Shown here piece by piece: positions 8,748 through 17,590 of a DNA stretch of 64,000 nt. A program made the position numbers and the translations under genes. Numbering within the stretch: the first letter of the stretch is position 1; each line of letters begins with the position of its first letter. The notes beneath the pieces are model-generated. The model was not told where the DNA came from, made no database searches, and saw nothing but the letters and a program-made list of their open reading frames with translations. Source of the stretch: Wukongibacter sp050859025 (GTDB lineage: Bacteria; Bacillota; Clostridia; Peptostreptococcales; Caminicellaceae); NCBI RefSeq assembly GCF_050859025.1, contig NZ_CP138200.1:3782001-3846000 (forward strand), given 5' to 3'.

Positions 8748-9398
8748 TTAGAAAAAATTATTTTTTAATGCAAATAGAGCTATTTGAGTCCTATCCTTAC
8801 AATCCAATTTTTGAAGAATAGCCGATACTTTGTTTTTAATTGTACCCTCTGCAAAGGATAATTTCCTAGATATGTCTCTATTTGACATACCCTTGGCAAT
8901 AAGTTTTATTATATCTATTTCAGTTTTTGAAAAATCTACTTTTATATCCTCTGTACTTATGTCAATTCTATTTTCTTTTTTCATAAGAAACTCTTTAACT
9001 ATAAGCTCATTCACACTCTTATGCATTACTTTAAGTCCACTTTGAATACATTTCACAGCTATTACTAATTCTTCAGGAGCTATATCCTTTACTACATAGC
9101 CATCTGTACCGGCTATAAAGGAGTCGATTATATTGCTAGAATCTTCAAAGGTTGTAAGCATTAATACCTTTGTATTTGGATATTTGTTTTTAATGAGCTT
9201 CAAACCCTCTATACCATTCATCCCTGGCATTTTTATATCTAAAAGCATTACATCCGGTCTATGGGTTCTACATATAGATATAACATCTTCTCCATCTGTA
9301 CCTATATCTACAACTTTTATTTCTTCATCTTGTTCAAGTAAATACTTTAATGATTTCGAAAGAAGGATTTGATCATCAACAATAGCAACCTTAATCAT
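8748..9398 (-). CDS. response regulator, NarL/LuxR family
   Basis: A 216-residue regulator. The receiver domain (1-120) has the acidic pair in VAIVDDQ, the phospho-Asp in DVMLLDIKMPGMNG, Thr in LMLTTFED and Lys in VVKDIAPEE. A LuxR-type HTH spans about residues 150-212 (IIKLIAKGMSNRDISRKL, then EGTIKNKVSAILQKL). It probably binds DNA when phosphorylated by the downstream kinase. The ATG follows AGGGGG. Its start overlaps the end of the upstream sensor gene by 8 nt. The targets are unknown; autoregulation or the adjacent hydroxylase leader are possible. Confidence 0.93.
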   Translation of the reverse strand: MIKVAIVDDQILLSKSLKYLLEQDEEIKVVDIGTDGEDVISICRTHRPDVMLLDIKMPGMNGIEGLKLIKNKYPNTKVLMLTTFEDSSNIIDSFIAGTDGYVVKDIAPEELVIAVKCIQSGLKVMHKSVNELIVKEFLMKKENRIDISTEDIKVDFSKTEIDIIKLIAKGMSNRDISRKLSFAEGTIKNKVSAILQKLDCKDRTQIALFALKNNFF

Positions 9399-10701
9399 TT
9401 TTTACCCCCTGTTCTCGTGAATACAAAGTTCTTACAACTTTTCTGACATCCTCTAATATTTCTCTTGCTTCTTTTATGGCAGTGTTAATAGTGATTAAAA
9501 ACCTTTGGTCATTTTCTAATGTATTCTTTGTATGTTGAATAAATATAAGTAAGTCAGCTACTCTGTCACCAATTATTTGTTGTAGATTTGTAAGTATCTT
9601 TTTCCTTTCTTTTTCTTCAAAAAGTATAATTTCAGTTTCAGAATAGTTCTTTAAATCCTTATTTACTTTTTCAAGGTTTTCTACACGCTTATTGAGGTTT
9701 TCCAATATATTATAATGGGGTGTTATATCAACTATATTATAAACATAACCAATAGAGCTATCATTAGATATTAGTTCTCTATAATTTGCCATTACATAAA
9801 TTTCTTTATCATCATTGATTACTTCTATCTCTATACCATTTTCATATATATTTATAATTTTGCTTTTTGAATCTTTAAAGCACTTATGTATATTATTAGG
9901 AAATAACAAATAATCAGCATTTATATTAATAGGAAAATTCTTTGAATTCTCAAATATTATTTTTCCGTATTTATCACATACAATTAGCAAATCATTATAA
10001 TTATCTATTATATTTCTAAAAATTTTAGGTATGAAGAGAGATGGCATATGTCCGTTTGCCGAATAGACTATTACAAATAGTAAAAATGGTAAAGTATAGA
10101 TATGTATTTTAATCTTATATGGTAATATACCTATAATATATATCCATATACACAACAATTGGATAAATGTTACAATATTTATTAAAATGATTTCCTTCTT
10201 TATTTTTTTATCATTATATATCTTAAATGCTCTAATACCTCTTATGATTCCAACCAGTAATCCACTGAATAGAATAGGCGTTATTACGTATACATTATAA
10301 TCAACCTTTTCAAAATCTGACATATTAAAAACTAAATTATGAAATCTATTAGTTGCAATAAAAATACAAACTACCAAAGCAATTATTTTAGTAAATAATG
10401 TCTTGGATTTGTTTTTCTTTTGCAATATGATAATCCACATCATTATAAGCAAAACTACAATAATTAGAAAACACTGCTTAAAAAAATAAGATGCTTTATA
10501 GCTAAATATAACCTCATCTAAAAATAATATAAACCCATAAAAATAAACAATAATAATCATTTTTACAATATAATTAAGTTTAGCTTTCGTTCGACTTTTC
10601 AAAGAAAAATATACAGTTAAAAATACACTTATTCCCATACATAATGTGAGTATAAGAATATTAATAAATTGAAAAAGAGAATAGTATCTGCCGTCCCCCA
10701 T
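9391..10701 (-). CDS. degenerate sensor kinase-like protein (no phospho-His, no ATPase domain)
   Basis: An integral membrane protein with about seven hydrophobic segments in the first 230 residues, a PAS-like domain near 245-325, then a coiled coil and a DHp-like helical hairpin. Where the intact partner has ELHDILG, this protein has NLQQIIGDRV, so the phosphorylatable His is Gln. The protein ends about 55 residues later with no HATPase domain. It cannot work as a normal kinase; it may sense a signal and act on the operon's intact kinase by heterodimerisation (inference). The ATG at 10701 follows AAGGGA. It is the first gene of the operon. Confidence 0.75.
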   Translation of the reverse strand: MGDGRYYSLFQFINILILTLCMGISVFLTVYFSLKSRTKAKLNYIVKMIIIVYFYGFILFLDEVIFSYKASYFFKQCFLIIVVLLIMMWIIILQKKNKSKTLFTKIIALVVCIFIATNRFHNLVFNMSDFEKVDYNVYVITPILFSGLLVGIIRGIRAFKIYNDKKIKKEIILINIVTFIQLLCIWIYIIGILPYKIKIHIYTLPFLLFVIVYSANGHMPSLFIPKIFRNIIDNYNDLLIVCDKYGKIIFENSKNFPININADYLLFPNNIHKCFKDSKSKIINIYENGIEIEVINDDKEIYVMANYRELISNDSSIGYVYNIVDITPHYNILENLNKRVENLEKVNKDLKNYSETEIILFEEKERKKILTNLQQIIGDRVADLLIFIQHTKNTLENDQRFLITINTAIKEAREILEDVRKVVRTLYSREQGVKND

Positions 10702-10790
10702 TTTGATCCCTTCTATATACATTATTTATAAATTATTATAACTTATCATCAACTATATTTTCAAGCAATAACATATACCCTAGATTATTC

Positions 10791-10890
10791 ATATAGAGAT
10801 TCTAGTAAAGACTTTAATTTATACACCCCATCCCCCAGAATCATTGGATACTTTGATATATTAAACTTAAATTAGAAACTCTCTATATAT
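10791..10890. repeat. palindromic intergenic repeat, copy 2
   Basis: It starts atagagattctagtaaa and gactttaatttatacac and ends cttaaattagaaactctctata, matching the arms of the copy at 2420-2524. The right arm is more eroded. The centre contains cccccagaatcattggat and ctttgatatatt, which also recur at 51333-51365. Confidence 0.45.
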
Positions 10891-10904
10891 TATTCAATTA
10901 CAAT

Positions 10905-10942
10905 GGGGCTGTCTCATAAAAATATCTTATAAGTTCAGCCCC
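10905..10942. terminator. GC-capped hairpin between signalling and envelope genes
   Basis: GGGGCTG (10905-10911) pairs with CAGCCCC (10936-10942), with a smaller internal CTTAT-like pairing. No strong T tract follows on either strand, so it may be a weak terminator for the lipoprotein operon or a remnant of a mobile-element end. Confidence 0.4.
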
Positions 10943-11040
10943 TAGGGTGTTTTGGAATGAAGCTTAGAATTTTGAAATCCATTATTCTAAGATACACCTG
11001 CTGTAATTATACTGTTCGCATCTACACTATATCCATAAAA

Positions 11041-12048
11041 TTATTCAGCCTCAAAAGCAACTACATATTCATCCTGTCGTTTATAGATATCAGGTCTTAT
11101 GGAAAGATAAAAATTCTTCTCTCCTTCTTCACAGTTCCAAACAATTATTCCATTCACTTTCTCCCCAGATTCTATGGTGGTCGGCATAGTATTAAAGGCT
11201 GAACGTGCTTTTAAAACCGTACCATTTTGTGAAAATCCTTCTATGAAAAATCCACTTAGAAAGCTTTGAGCTTCATTTTTATTGTTTTTAACGGTAAAAT
11301 CTACTACCAAAAATTCCTTACCAGCCTCTGATTCCACTGGTTTTGCTCCATTATCAAAAACTAAACGCTTAGTAACCTTAGCCGTTTTAGCAGTTATTGT
11401 GAAATGACTCGATTCTACTGGACTACCTAAGGTATACTCACTTTCTATACCTGAATTTTCAAATGCTTCTTGAAAAGTTTTATCAACATCACTCTTACTT
11501 ATTTCAATTGCCTCTTTATAATTATCATAAAACTCTCCTATTTGAAGAATAAATTCTTCTCCACTGCTTTCACTAATATTGAAAGCAACCTCTCCCATTA
11601 TCTTATTGCCTGGTCTTATTTTTCCTCCAAGCATACCCTCAGTTTTTGCAAAAATATCAAGCATACATTCCGCATTATTACTATCAATCAATTTAAAACG
11701 CTCCATAACCACAAGGTTTATATCTTCATTTCCATCATTATACACTTCAAGCTTTGAAATTAAGAATTTAGTACCATCTCCATATTCATTTGTCCTAACT
11801 GCCACAATATTATATTTTAAATCTCCCGATGCATATACTTCCCCACATTTTACAGCACTACTTAGCTTTGTTACAGCTTTATTTGAATTTTCTTTGTCCT
11901 TAGCTTCATTTGAGGAAGCCTCAATCTTGTTAATTTCTAAGTCGCTTTTTTCTTCATTAACACTCTTACTTTCTTTATTACATGCTGCAAATAGTAATAT
12001 TGTCAATAAGCAAAAGATAATAATGCCTACTTTTTTTATTCTATCCAT
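11041..12048 (-). CDS. DUF4352-type lipoprotein
   Basis: A 335-residue lipoprotein. The signal peptide (FCLLTILLFAACNKESKS) has lipobox LFAAC, so the mature protein should be anchored at Cys23. A low-complexity Lys/Glu/Asn linker is followed by two DUF4352-like beta domains, about residues 70-190 and 205-325. The second holds GKEFLVVDFTVKNNKNEAQS, typical of this immunoglobulin-like fold. The family is extracellular and its exact role is unknown. The ribosome binding site AAGGAGAGG fits the start. It lies last in a row of five envelope genes. Confidence 0.8.
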   Translation of the reverse strand: MDRIKKVGIIIFCLLTILLFAACNKESKSVNEEKSDLEINKIEASSNEAKDKENSNKAVTKLSSAVKCGEVYASGDLKYNIVAVRTNEYGDGTKFLISKLEVYNDGNEDINLVVMERFKLIDSNNAECMLDIFAKTEGMLGGKIRPGNKIMGEVAFNISESSGEEFILQIGEFYDNYKEAIEISKSDVDKTFQEAFENSGIESEYTLGSPVESSHFTITAKTAKVTKRLVFDNGAKPVESEAGKEFLVVDFTVKNNKNEAQSFLSGFFIEGFSQNGTVLKARSAFNTMPTTIESGEKVNGIIVWNCEEGEKNFYLSIRPDIYKRQDEYVVAFEAE

Positions 12049-12089
12049 ATTACCTCTCCTTAATATTTTTAAAATAACCTTTCTCCATC

Positions 12090-12908
12090 TTAACCTGGGA
12101 ACATCGAATCAATAGAAAATTCTTCAAATTTTACATCCTTCGGTGCTTTGAATAGGTCCTCATCTATGTTTATATTTACTTCAAGTTTTTTAACAACACT
12201 TTGTATCACCACTGCTCCATTCATATACATCTCATACTTCAATGGTATAGAATATCTAGTTGAATACCACATACAAACTTTGACATCTCCCATATCTTCC
12301 TCTGATTCAGTGGTTTCAATGTAAACAACTTCTTCTCCATCTAATGTATCAAGCTTTGCCACAATATTTTCACTAGCTCCATCAACCAAATCCTTCAAGC
12401 TTGGTGCACTCATATCCATTTCCATTGTCTCATCGTTTTCGTCTTCACCATCTAACATAAGAATACCTGTTTTTTCTCCTTCAGTGTATTGATAGGTAGC
12501 TCCTTCCTTAGCATCATAAATCATAATCAGTTTACCCGGTGTTAAAGCACTTATTGTTTCTGTCCTTGTAGATGAATCCTGCATGTAGGTTGTTGTTTTT
12601 GACACACTACCATCAGTCATAGTCATATCTGTCTCTATGACATAGCTCTTTGGCACTTTATACTCGACGCTTTTTAATAACTCCAAACCCGTTAGGTTTT
12701 TATCAATGGGTTTGTTTTCCTCCTCGGCTTTACCATTAGATTCTTTACTATCATCTCCTACAGCTTCCTGAGTTGTATTTTTTTCCTTATTAGTTACAGA
12801 TTCCTCTACTTTTTTTGCAACTTCATCCGAGGTTTGTGTTTTTTCACATCCTCCAAGTACACTGACGCCTAAAGCTAAAGTCAAAAATAATATAAATATT
12901 CTTTTCAT
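12090..12908 (-). CDS. lipoprotein with LolA-like fold (putative)
   Basis: A 272-residue lipoprotein with signal peptide and lipobox VLGGC (Cys20), then a Glu/Lys/Asn-rich spacer to about residue 75. The remaining 200 residues form repeated beta strands (VIETDMTMTDG, TTYMQDSSTRTE, VVYIETTESE, VCMWYSTRYSIPLKYEM), the pattern of LolA/LppX-like proteins that cradle lipids in Firmicutes. The family assignment is by pattern and not certain. The ATG follows TAGGAGG. Downstream by 41 nt is the DUF4352 lipoprotein. Confidence 0.65.
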   Translation of the reverse strand: MKRIFILFLTLALGVSVLGGCEKTQTSDEVAKKVEESVTNKEKNTTQEAVGDDSKESNGKAEEENKPIDKNLTGLELLKSVEYKVPKSYVIETDMTMTDGSVSKTTTYMQDSSTRTETISALTPGKLIMIYDAKEGATYQYTEGEKTGILMLDGEDENDETMEMDMSAPSLKDLVDGASENIVAKLDTLDGEEVVYIETTESEEDMGDVKVCMWYSTRYSIPLKYEMYMNGAVVIQSVVKKLEVNINIDEDLFKAPKDVKFEEFSIDSMFPG

Positions 12909-12979
12909 GCTAAAAACCTCCTATTTTATAGCTATCTTCTAAATTTTATATTTAATTTTATTCGTTAAAGTAGTTTCCT

Positions 12980-13798
12980 CTAGTCTCTACCAAATAAATT
13001 TCCTAATCCAGAAAGCTCTGATAACGGGTTTATAGAGTTACTTTCACCCTTATTAGAACGACCTTTAGCTGCCGAATAAATCCTATCTGCCATTCTACTA
13101 AATGGAAGGGATTGCAGCCAAACACTTCCTGGTCCTGTCAGGGTTGCTAAAAATAAGCCTTCGCCACCAAATAAACCGCTCTTAATATCCCCAGCAAAGG
13201 CTACATCATAGTTAATATTCTCTGTTAGTGCAACTAGGCAACCAGTATCTAACTTTAGAGTTTCACCATGCTCCAGATCCTTTTTAATTATTGTTCCACC
13301 TGCATGTAAAAATGCAAGTCCATTACCTTCAAGCTTTTGCATAATAAAGCCCTCTCCACCAAAAAATCCTGCACCTATTTTCTTTTGAAAATGTATCCCA
13401 ATAGAGATTCCCTTGGCAGCACATAAAAAAGCATCTTTTTGACAAATAAGAGTACCATTATAATCCACTAGATTAATTGGTATTATTTTGCCAGGATAAG
13501 GAGCCCCAAAAGCCACATGGGATTTATCATATCCTCTGTTTGTAAATATTGTCATAAATAGGCTCTCGCCAGTTAATAATCTTTTACCAGCTCCCATGAG
13601 TTTACCCATCAATCCATTTTGTTTACTCTTAGAACTTGAACTTCCATCTCCAAATACAGTATCCATTTCAATTTTTTGATCCATGTACATCATAGCGCCT
13701 GCTTCTGCTACTACGCTTTCATTTTGATCAAGCTCAATTTCTACAAACTGCATGTCATCTCCATACAATTTGTAATCAATTTCATGTGATGATATCAT
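12980..13798 (-). CDS. AIM24/TIGR00266 family protein
   Basis: A 272-residue protein of the AIM24 (TIGR00266) family. Typical elements are VVAEAGAMMYMD near residue 30, a Gly-rich glycine-loop stretch GAGFFGGEGFIMQKLEGNG near 140, and its echo SGLFGGEGLFLATLTGPG near 210, reflecting the duplicated beta-roll. No signal peptide. The bacterial role is poorly defined. The ATG at 13798 is chosen because GGAGGA lies 6 nt upstream, whereas the in-frame codon at 13828 would overlap the upstream gene and lacks a site. It is embedded in a set of secreted-protein genes. Confidence 0.88.
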   Translation of the reverse strand: MISSHEIDYKLYGDDMQFVEIELDQNESVVAEAGAMMYMDQKIEMDTVFGDGSSSSKSKQNGLMGKLMGAGKRLLTGESLFMTIFTNRGYDKSHVAFGAPYPGKIIPINLVDYNGTLICQKDAFLCAAKGISIGIHFQKKIGAGFFGGEGFIMQKLEGNGLAFLHAGGTIIKKDLEHGETLKLDTGCLVALTENINYDVAFAGDIKSGLFGGEGLFLATLTGPGSVWLQSLPFSRMADRIYSAAKGRSNKGESNSINPLSELSGLGNLFGRD

Positions 13799-13815
13799 AT
13801 TAATCCTCCTATATA

Positions 13816-15345
13816 CTATTTCCACCATATGGGATAATGCTCACCGTCATTGTGTTCTCCCATTCTGTTGGTATAAATTTTATAATCATCTGGGATTTTA
13901 AAAATCTCCATATTTCCTTTCATAAGCTCTGATAAAATGTATTCATTTTTGTCACCAATAATCTCGCTATCTTTAAAAAATTCCTTATTGTAAATAGATA
14001 TTTTTATAAGCTTCATATTTTCCTTGTCTATTTCATATTCATAGAATCTTCTTAAGCCACTTACACTACCTTTCCCCAAATCTTCAAAGGTATATATAAT
14101 TGTTTCTCCAAGATCTTTTTTCTCCCTAAATCCCGTATTTTTAAAATCAAATAATTTAAGATGTTCATAAGAACTAGAGTATCTTTCTACGATTTTTTTA
14201 CTCGGAATAACTGTATTATAGTACTCTCCATCATAAAAACCTATAAGCTCTATTTCCTCTTTCTTAGAATCATGCACCGCTCTAACAATGGCAATCTGCC
14301 CTAAAGTATCTCCATCTGAATCTCCTTGTGTATATATGGTCATTTTCTCACCATTTCTACCTGTTAAAATAAGAGAGAAGGGCTCCTTTAATAATGTATT
14401 TTTTAGACCTTTTTCAATATCACTAAATCCATCATCTAAAAATGCATATAAAAATGTTGTTATGTCTTTAAATTCTACATCATCAGGCTCAATAAAAATG
14501 CTATCATCCAGCTCCTGATAAATGATGCTTGAGGCAGTCCTTATTACTTCAGGTAGTCCTTCACTAGAAAATATATATTTTTGTAATGAGACACCATCCT
14601 TAATAGACACCCATTCCTTAATGAGCTTTTTATCTCCATTGTTTCTGGACAGCTTTTCCAAATACATAACAGGATTTGAATTAAGCTCAGTTATTTGACA
14701 ATCTATAAGACTTTCATTCTTTGATAAATAAATGGATTTATATCCTTGATTATCAGTACTTTCTATGGCATCGATATAGCAGCAAATACCTGTTCTTCTC
14801 TTTTTAGCAGTTTTTGCTTCCTCTATGGTTGAGCCTAAGGATACCTCTGATACTTCATAGCAAATCCCATGATCTGCTCTATAATATCTGTAATTCTTTA
14901 CAAATTCATCAATGACCTCTTCTTCATAGATATTGTCCTTTTTCAAGCTCACTGTTAGGCTTTTTTCCATGTCAAAATAATCTAATCCATCAAACATCTC
15001 CGACCACTCTATTTTTTTATGATTATACTTAATAACAATATTGTTAAATTCAAAATACTTTATGGATTTAAAAAGTGATATTCCTGATAAATTTGAATCA
15101 TATTGAAGAATATCTGTATCTTTAGGCTGATAATCGACCCTGCTCACTTCTTCATAAACTGAAGGGAATCCATAGGCTGCAGCCGCTTTTATTTTTTCAT
15201 CTTCCCAAGTAAATTCAACTTGGATCTGACTGGTTGAACCCTCTTGTATATTGTTTAAAGCATTCGCTTCGAACCCATTACTTAAAAATATCACTATAGC
15301 TATAATAACCATAATCAATATATTTCTCATTTTTCTTTTCCCCAT
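13816..15345 (-). CDS. secreted protein of unknown function
   Basis: A 509-residue protein with one N-terminal hydrophobic segment after a Lys/Arg-rich start (RNILIMVIIAIVIFLSNGFEA), probably a signal peptide cut after NAL. The rest is mixed alpha/beta with no recognised motif and no further membrane helix. The C-terminal portion (EYEIDKENMKLIKISIYNK, FKIPDDYKIY) resembles the LolA-like strand pattern of the neighbouring lipoprotein. The initial ATG at 15345 has a weak site; ATG at 15330 is an alternative. It starts 2 nt after the SLH gene, so the two are co-transcribed. Confidence 0.65.
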   Translation of the reverse strand: MGKRKMRNILIMVIIAIVIFLSNGFEANALNNIQEGSTSQIQVEFTWEDEKIKAAAAYGFPSVYEEVSRVDYQPKDTDILQYDSNLSGISLFKSIKYFEFNNIVIKYNHKKIEWSEMFDGLDYFDMEKSLTVSLKKDNIYEEEVIDEFVKNYRYYRADHGICYEVSEVSLGSTIEEAKTAKKRRTGICCYIDAIESTDNQGYKSIYLSKNESLIDCQITELNSNPVMYLEKLSRNNGDKKLIKEWVSIKDGVSLQKYIFSSEGLPEVIRTASSIIYQELDDSIFIEPDDVEFKDITTFLYAFLDDGFSDIEKGLKNTLLKEPFSLILTGRNGEKMTIYTQGDSDGDTLGQIAIVRAVHDSKKEEIELIGFYDGEYYNTVIPSKKIVERYSSSYEHLKLFDFKNTGFREKKDLGETIIYTFEDLGKGSVSGLRRFYEYEIDKENMKLIKISIYNKEFFKDSEIIGDKNEYILSELMKGNMEIFKIPDDYKIYTNRMGEHNDGEHYPIWWK

Positions 15346-15346
15346 T

Positions 15347-16495
15347 TCAATTCAGTTCTTTCTTTTTAAAACCATTTTCATCTGCATATTTTTCAGCAAA
15401 AGAACCTAATTCACAAATAATGGTTAAATCCTCACATTCTTCAAAGGCAGAAGAACCTATTTCTATAACAGATGCAGGAATAGTAACACTGCTTAAGCTT
15501 TCACAGCTGTAAAAGGCTTGATCGTCTATTTTTGTTACACTACTTGGTATTACTACATTTTTTAAGCTCTCACAATCTTGAAATGCCATAAACTCTATTG
15601 TTTTCAATCCTTCTGGTAACACAATTTTCTCAAGTTTTTCACAAAGCTCAAAAGCAGCTTCTCCAATTATTTCTAAACCTTGATTAAATACTACTGTTTT
15701 CAATTCTTCACACTCTCTAAAGGCCGCATAGCCAATAGCCTTTACACTAGTTGGAATCGTTACCTTCTTTATAACCTTACTGTTATGAAATACATCTTCC
15801 CCAATATTTATTACACTGCTAGGAATGACAATTTCACTGCTATTACCTAAATATGCTGTAAGTACCCCCTTATCCACAAGAAAATCCCGTAGGAAAGTTC
15901 TTTCAAGTAATATGACTGCTTGCTCCCTTGTTAAATATCTAAGAGGTTCAATTTTGTCACCTGTTCCATTTAATATTTTCATGCTGTTCAAAATCCTCAC
16001 TTGAGTAAATGCCCAGTTTGCAATATCCTCTTCATCCCTATACGACCTTTGAAATACATAGCTAGTATCCTCACCAAAAACAATACCACTTTTATTCATA
16101 GCTCGGATAATCATAACACATAATTCCTGCCTTGTTAGATTGGATTTTGGCGAAAATGTTGTCTTACTTGTTCCAGTTACTATTCCAGCATTAAAAGCCT
16201 TTATTATAGCTGGATTTACTGTATCAGTAAAGAGATTCTCCTTTTCTAACTGCTGGGTACCTCCAAGTCGATCATATAAGATTACCGCTATCTCACAAAA
16301 TTCTTCTCGTGTTATTTCCTTTGAAAAGTCAGCAGTTATCTTTTCAGTCACAAACCCATCTGAGCTTGCTGCTTTTAATTCATTTATCGCCCAGCTACTT
16401 GCATTTGAAAAATCTTCTGATGCCAATGCTTTTATTGATAACGTGCATATCAATAAAGTACAAATTAACAATGATAAAAATATTTTCTTAATCAA
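15347..16495 (-). CDS. surface protein with SLH domains and BspA-type leucine-rich repeats
   Basis: A 382-residue exported protein. The signal peptide is at residues 1-25, cut near ALA. Three S-layer-homology repeats follow (about 27-200; e.g. KEITREEFCEIAVILYDRLG, SNLTRQELCVMIIRAMN), which bind cell-wall pyruvylated polymer. The C-terminal half has five BspA-like LRR_5 repeats (VTIPTSVKAIGYAAFRECEE, then IVLPEGLKTIEFMAFQDCES, VVIPSSVTKIDDQAFYSCES and so on). The start is TTG, 8 nt after GGAGG. It is the first gene of a compact envelope operon running to the AIM24 gene. Confidence 0.88.
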   Translation of the reverse strand: MIKKIFLSLLICTLLICTLSIKALASEDFSNASSWAINELKAASSDGFVTEKITADFSKEITREEFCEIAVILYDRLGGTQQLEKENLFTDTVNPAIIKAFNAGIVTGTSKTTFSPKSNLTRQELCVMIIRAMNKSGIVFGEDTSYVFQRSYRDEEDIANWAFTQVRILNSMKILNGTGDKIEPLRYLTREQAVILLERTFLRDFLVDKGVLTAYLGNSSEIVIPSSVINIGEDVFHNSKVIKKVTIPTSVKAIGYAAFRECEELKTVVFNQGLEIIGEAAFELCEKLEKIVLPEGLKTIEFMAFQDCESLKNVVIPSSVTKIDDQAFYSCESLSSVTIPASVIEIGSSAFEECEDLTIICELGSFAEKYADENGFKKKELN

Positions 16496-16612
16496 TACAG
16501 CTACCTCCTATTTATTTAATATAGCCAGAGAAATATATTCCTCTTCTATATAAATTTTACTATGTCGAATTTTATGGTTCTAGTGTAATTGGTAATTAGC
16601 TAAATTACTAAA

Positions 16613-16660
16613 GGTACAAAAAAAGTGACTACGGCCACTTTGAAATGACTTTAGTCACTT
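16613..16660 (-). terminator. terminator of the TRAP/BKACE operon
   Basis: A perfect 9-bp stem AAGTGACTA (16623-16631) / TAGTCACTT (16652-16660). In the minus direction it is followed by TTTTTTGT. It lies 20 nt after the stop of the BKACE gene. Confidence 0.85.
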
Positions 16661-16679
16661 GATCTCTATTTTTGCTATA

Positions 16680-17498
16680 TTACTTTTGAGATAAACCTAA
16701 AATTTCTCTAGCTTCATTCGGCGTTGCAATTTCACGCCCCATTTCTTTTGCTATGCGTGCTATTCGAGCTACTAATTGGGCATTCGACTCTGCTAATTGT
16801 CCTTTATGATAATAAATGTTATCTTCAAAACCAGTTCTAACATGACCTCCCATAGCAATAGCATGAACAGCTAAAGGCAGCTGGTGTCTTCCTATTCCAG
16901 CAACAGTCCAAACACTTCCTTTTGGTATGCTATTTACTAAAAATACTAAATCTTCAATATTTCCAGGCATAGCACCAGGAACGCCAAGAACAAAATCAAA
17001 GTATAGAGGTTCTGTAACTAAACCTTTTTTTACTAAACGTAAAACATTTTCTATCATTCCTCTTTCAAAAATTTCAAATTCAGGCTTTATGTTTCTTTTC
17101 TTCATTTCTACTGCAAAATTGTGAATATATTCTGGCGAGTTCATAAAGACTCCATCTCCAAAATTGCATGTACCTGCATCTAAAGTTGCTATTTCAGGAT
17201 TTAGTTTTAAAGGTTGCATTCTTTCTTCAAATGTATGCCAAATAGACCCACCTGTTGATGGTTCAAATATAACATTGCATTTTTCTGCAATCTTTTCAGC
17301 AATTATTCTGTTTGTTTCATAATCCTGCGTAGGTTCACCATCTTCATCTCTTGCATGAACATGAACGATTGAAACCCCAGCTTTATAGCATTCATAGGCA
17401 GCATTAGCTATTTCATCGGGAGTCAGAGGTAAATTCGGCTGTTGTTTTCTGGTTACCTCTCCTCCAGTTAGCGCAGCAGTGATTACTAATTTTTCCAT
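16680..17498 (-). CDS. beta-keto acid cleavage enzyme (BKACE, 3-keto-5-aminohexanoate cleavage family)
   Basis: A 272-residue TIM-barrel enzyme of the BKACE/DUF849 family, which converts a beta-keto acid plus acetyl-CoA to acetoacetate and a shorter acyl-CoA. The Zn-binding HxH lies in SIVHVHARDEDGEP, the third ligand region is GGHVRTGFEDNIYY, and FEPSTGG and DAGTCNFGDG form substrate loops. Specificity within the family varies, and no lysine-fermentation genes are adjacent, so the substrate is left open. The ATG at 17498 follows GGGGGT at 10 nt. It is the last gene of the sigma-54-driven TRAP operon, suggesting that the imported acid feeds this enzyme. Confidence 0.88.
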   Translation of the reverse strand: MEKLVITAALTGGEVTRKQQPNLPLTPDEIANAAYECYKAGVSIVHVHARDEDGEPTQDYETNRIIAEKIAEKCNVIFEPSTGGSIWHTFEERMQPLKLNPEIATLDAGTCNFGDGVFMNSPEYIHNFAVEMKKRNIKPEFEIFERGMIENVLRLVKKGLVTEPLYFDFVLGVPGAMPGNIEDLVFLVNSIPKGSVWTVAGIGRHQLPLAVHAIAMGGHVRTGFEDNIYYHKGQLAESNAQLVARIARIAKEMGREIATPNEAREILGLSQK

Positions 17499-17590
17499 CT
17501 CTAAAATTACCCCCATATGTTATTTTTTCATAATTAGAAATACGTACAAAGGAGGAGCAGGAATCTATTACCCCCGCTCCAGCTATTGAT

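Noticed and set aside
11470..12115. Plus-strand frames opposite the lipoprotein genes
   Set aside because: They are Ser/Phe-rich antisense frames of AT-rich lipoprotein genes, without ribosome binding sites.
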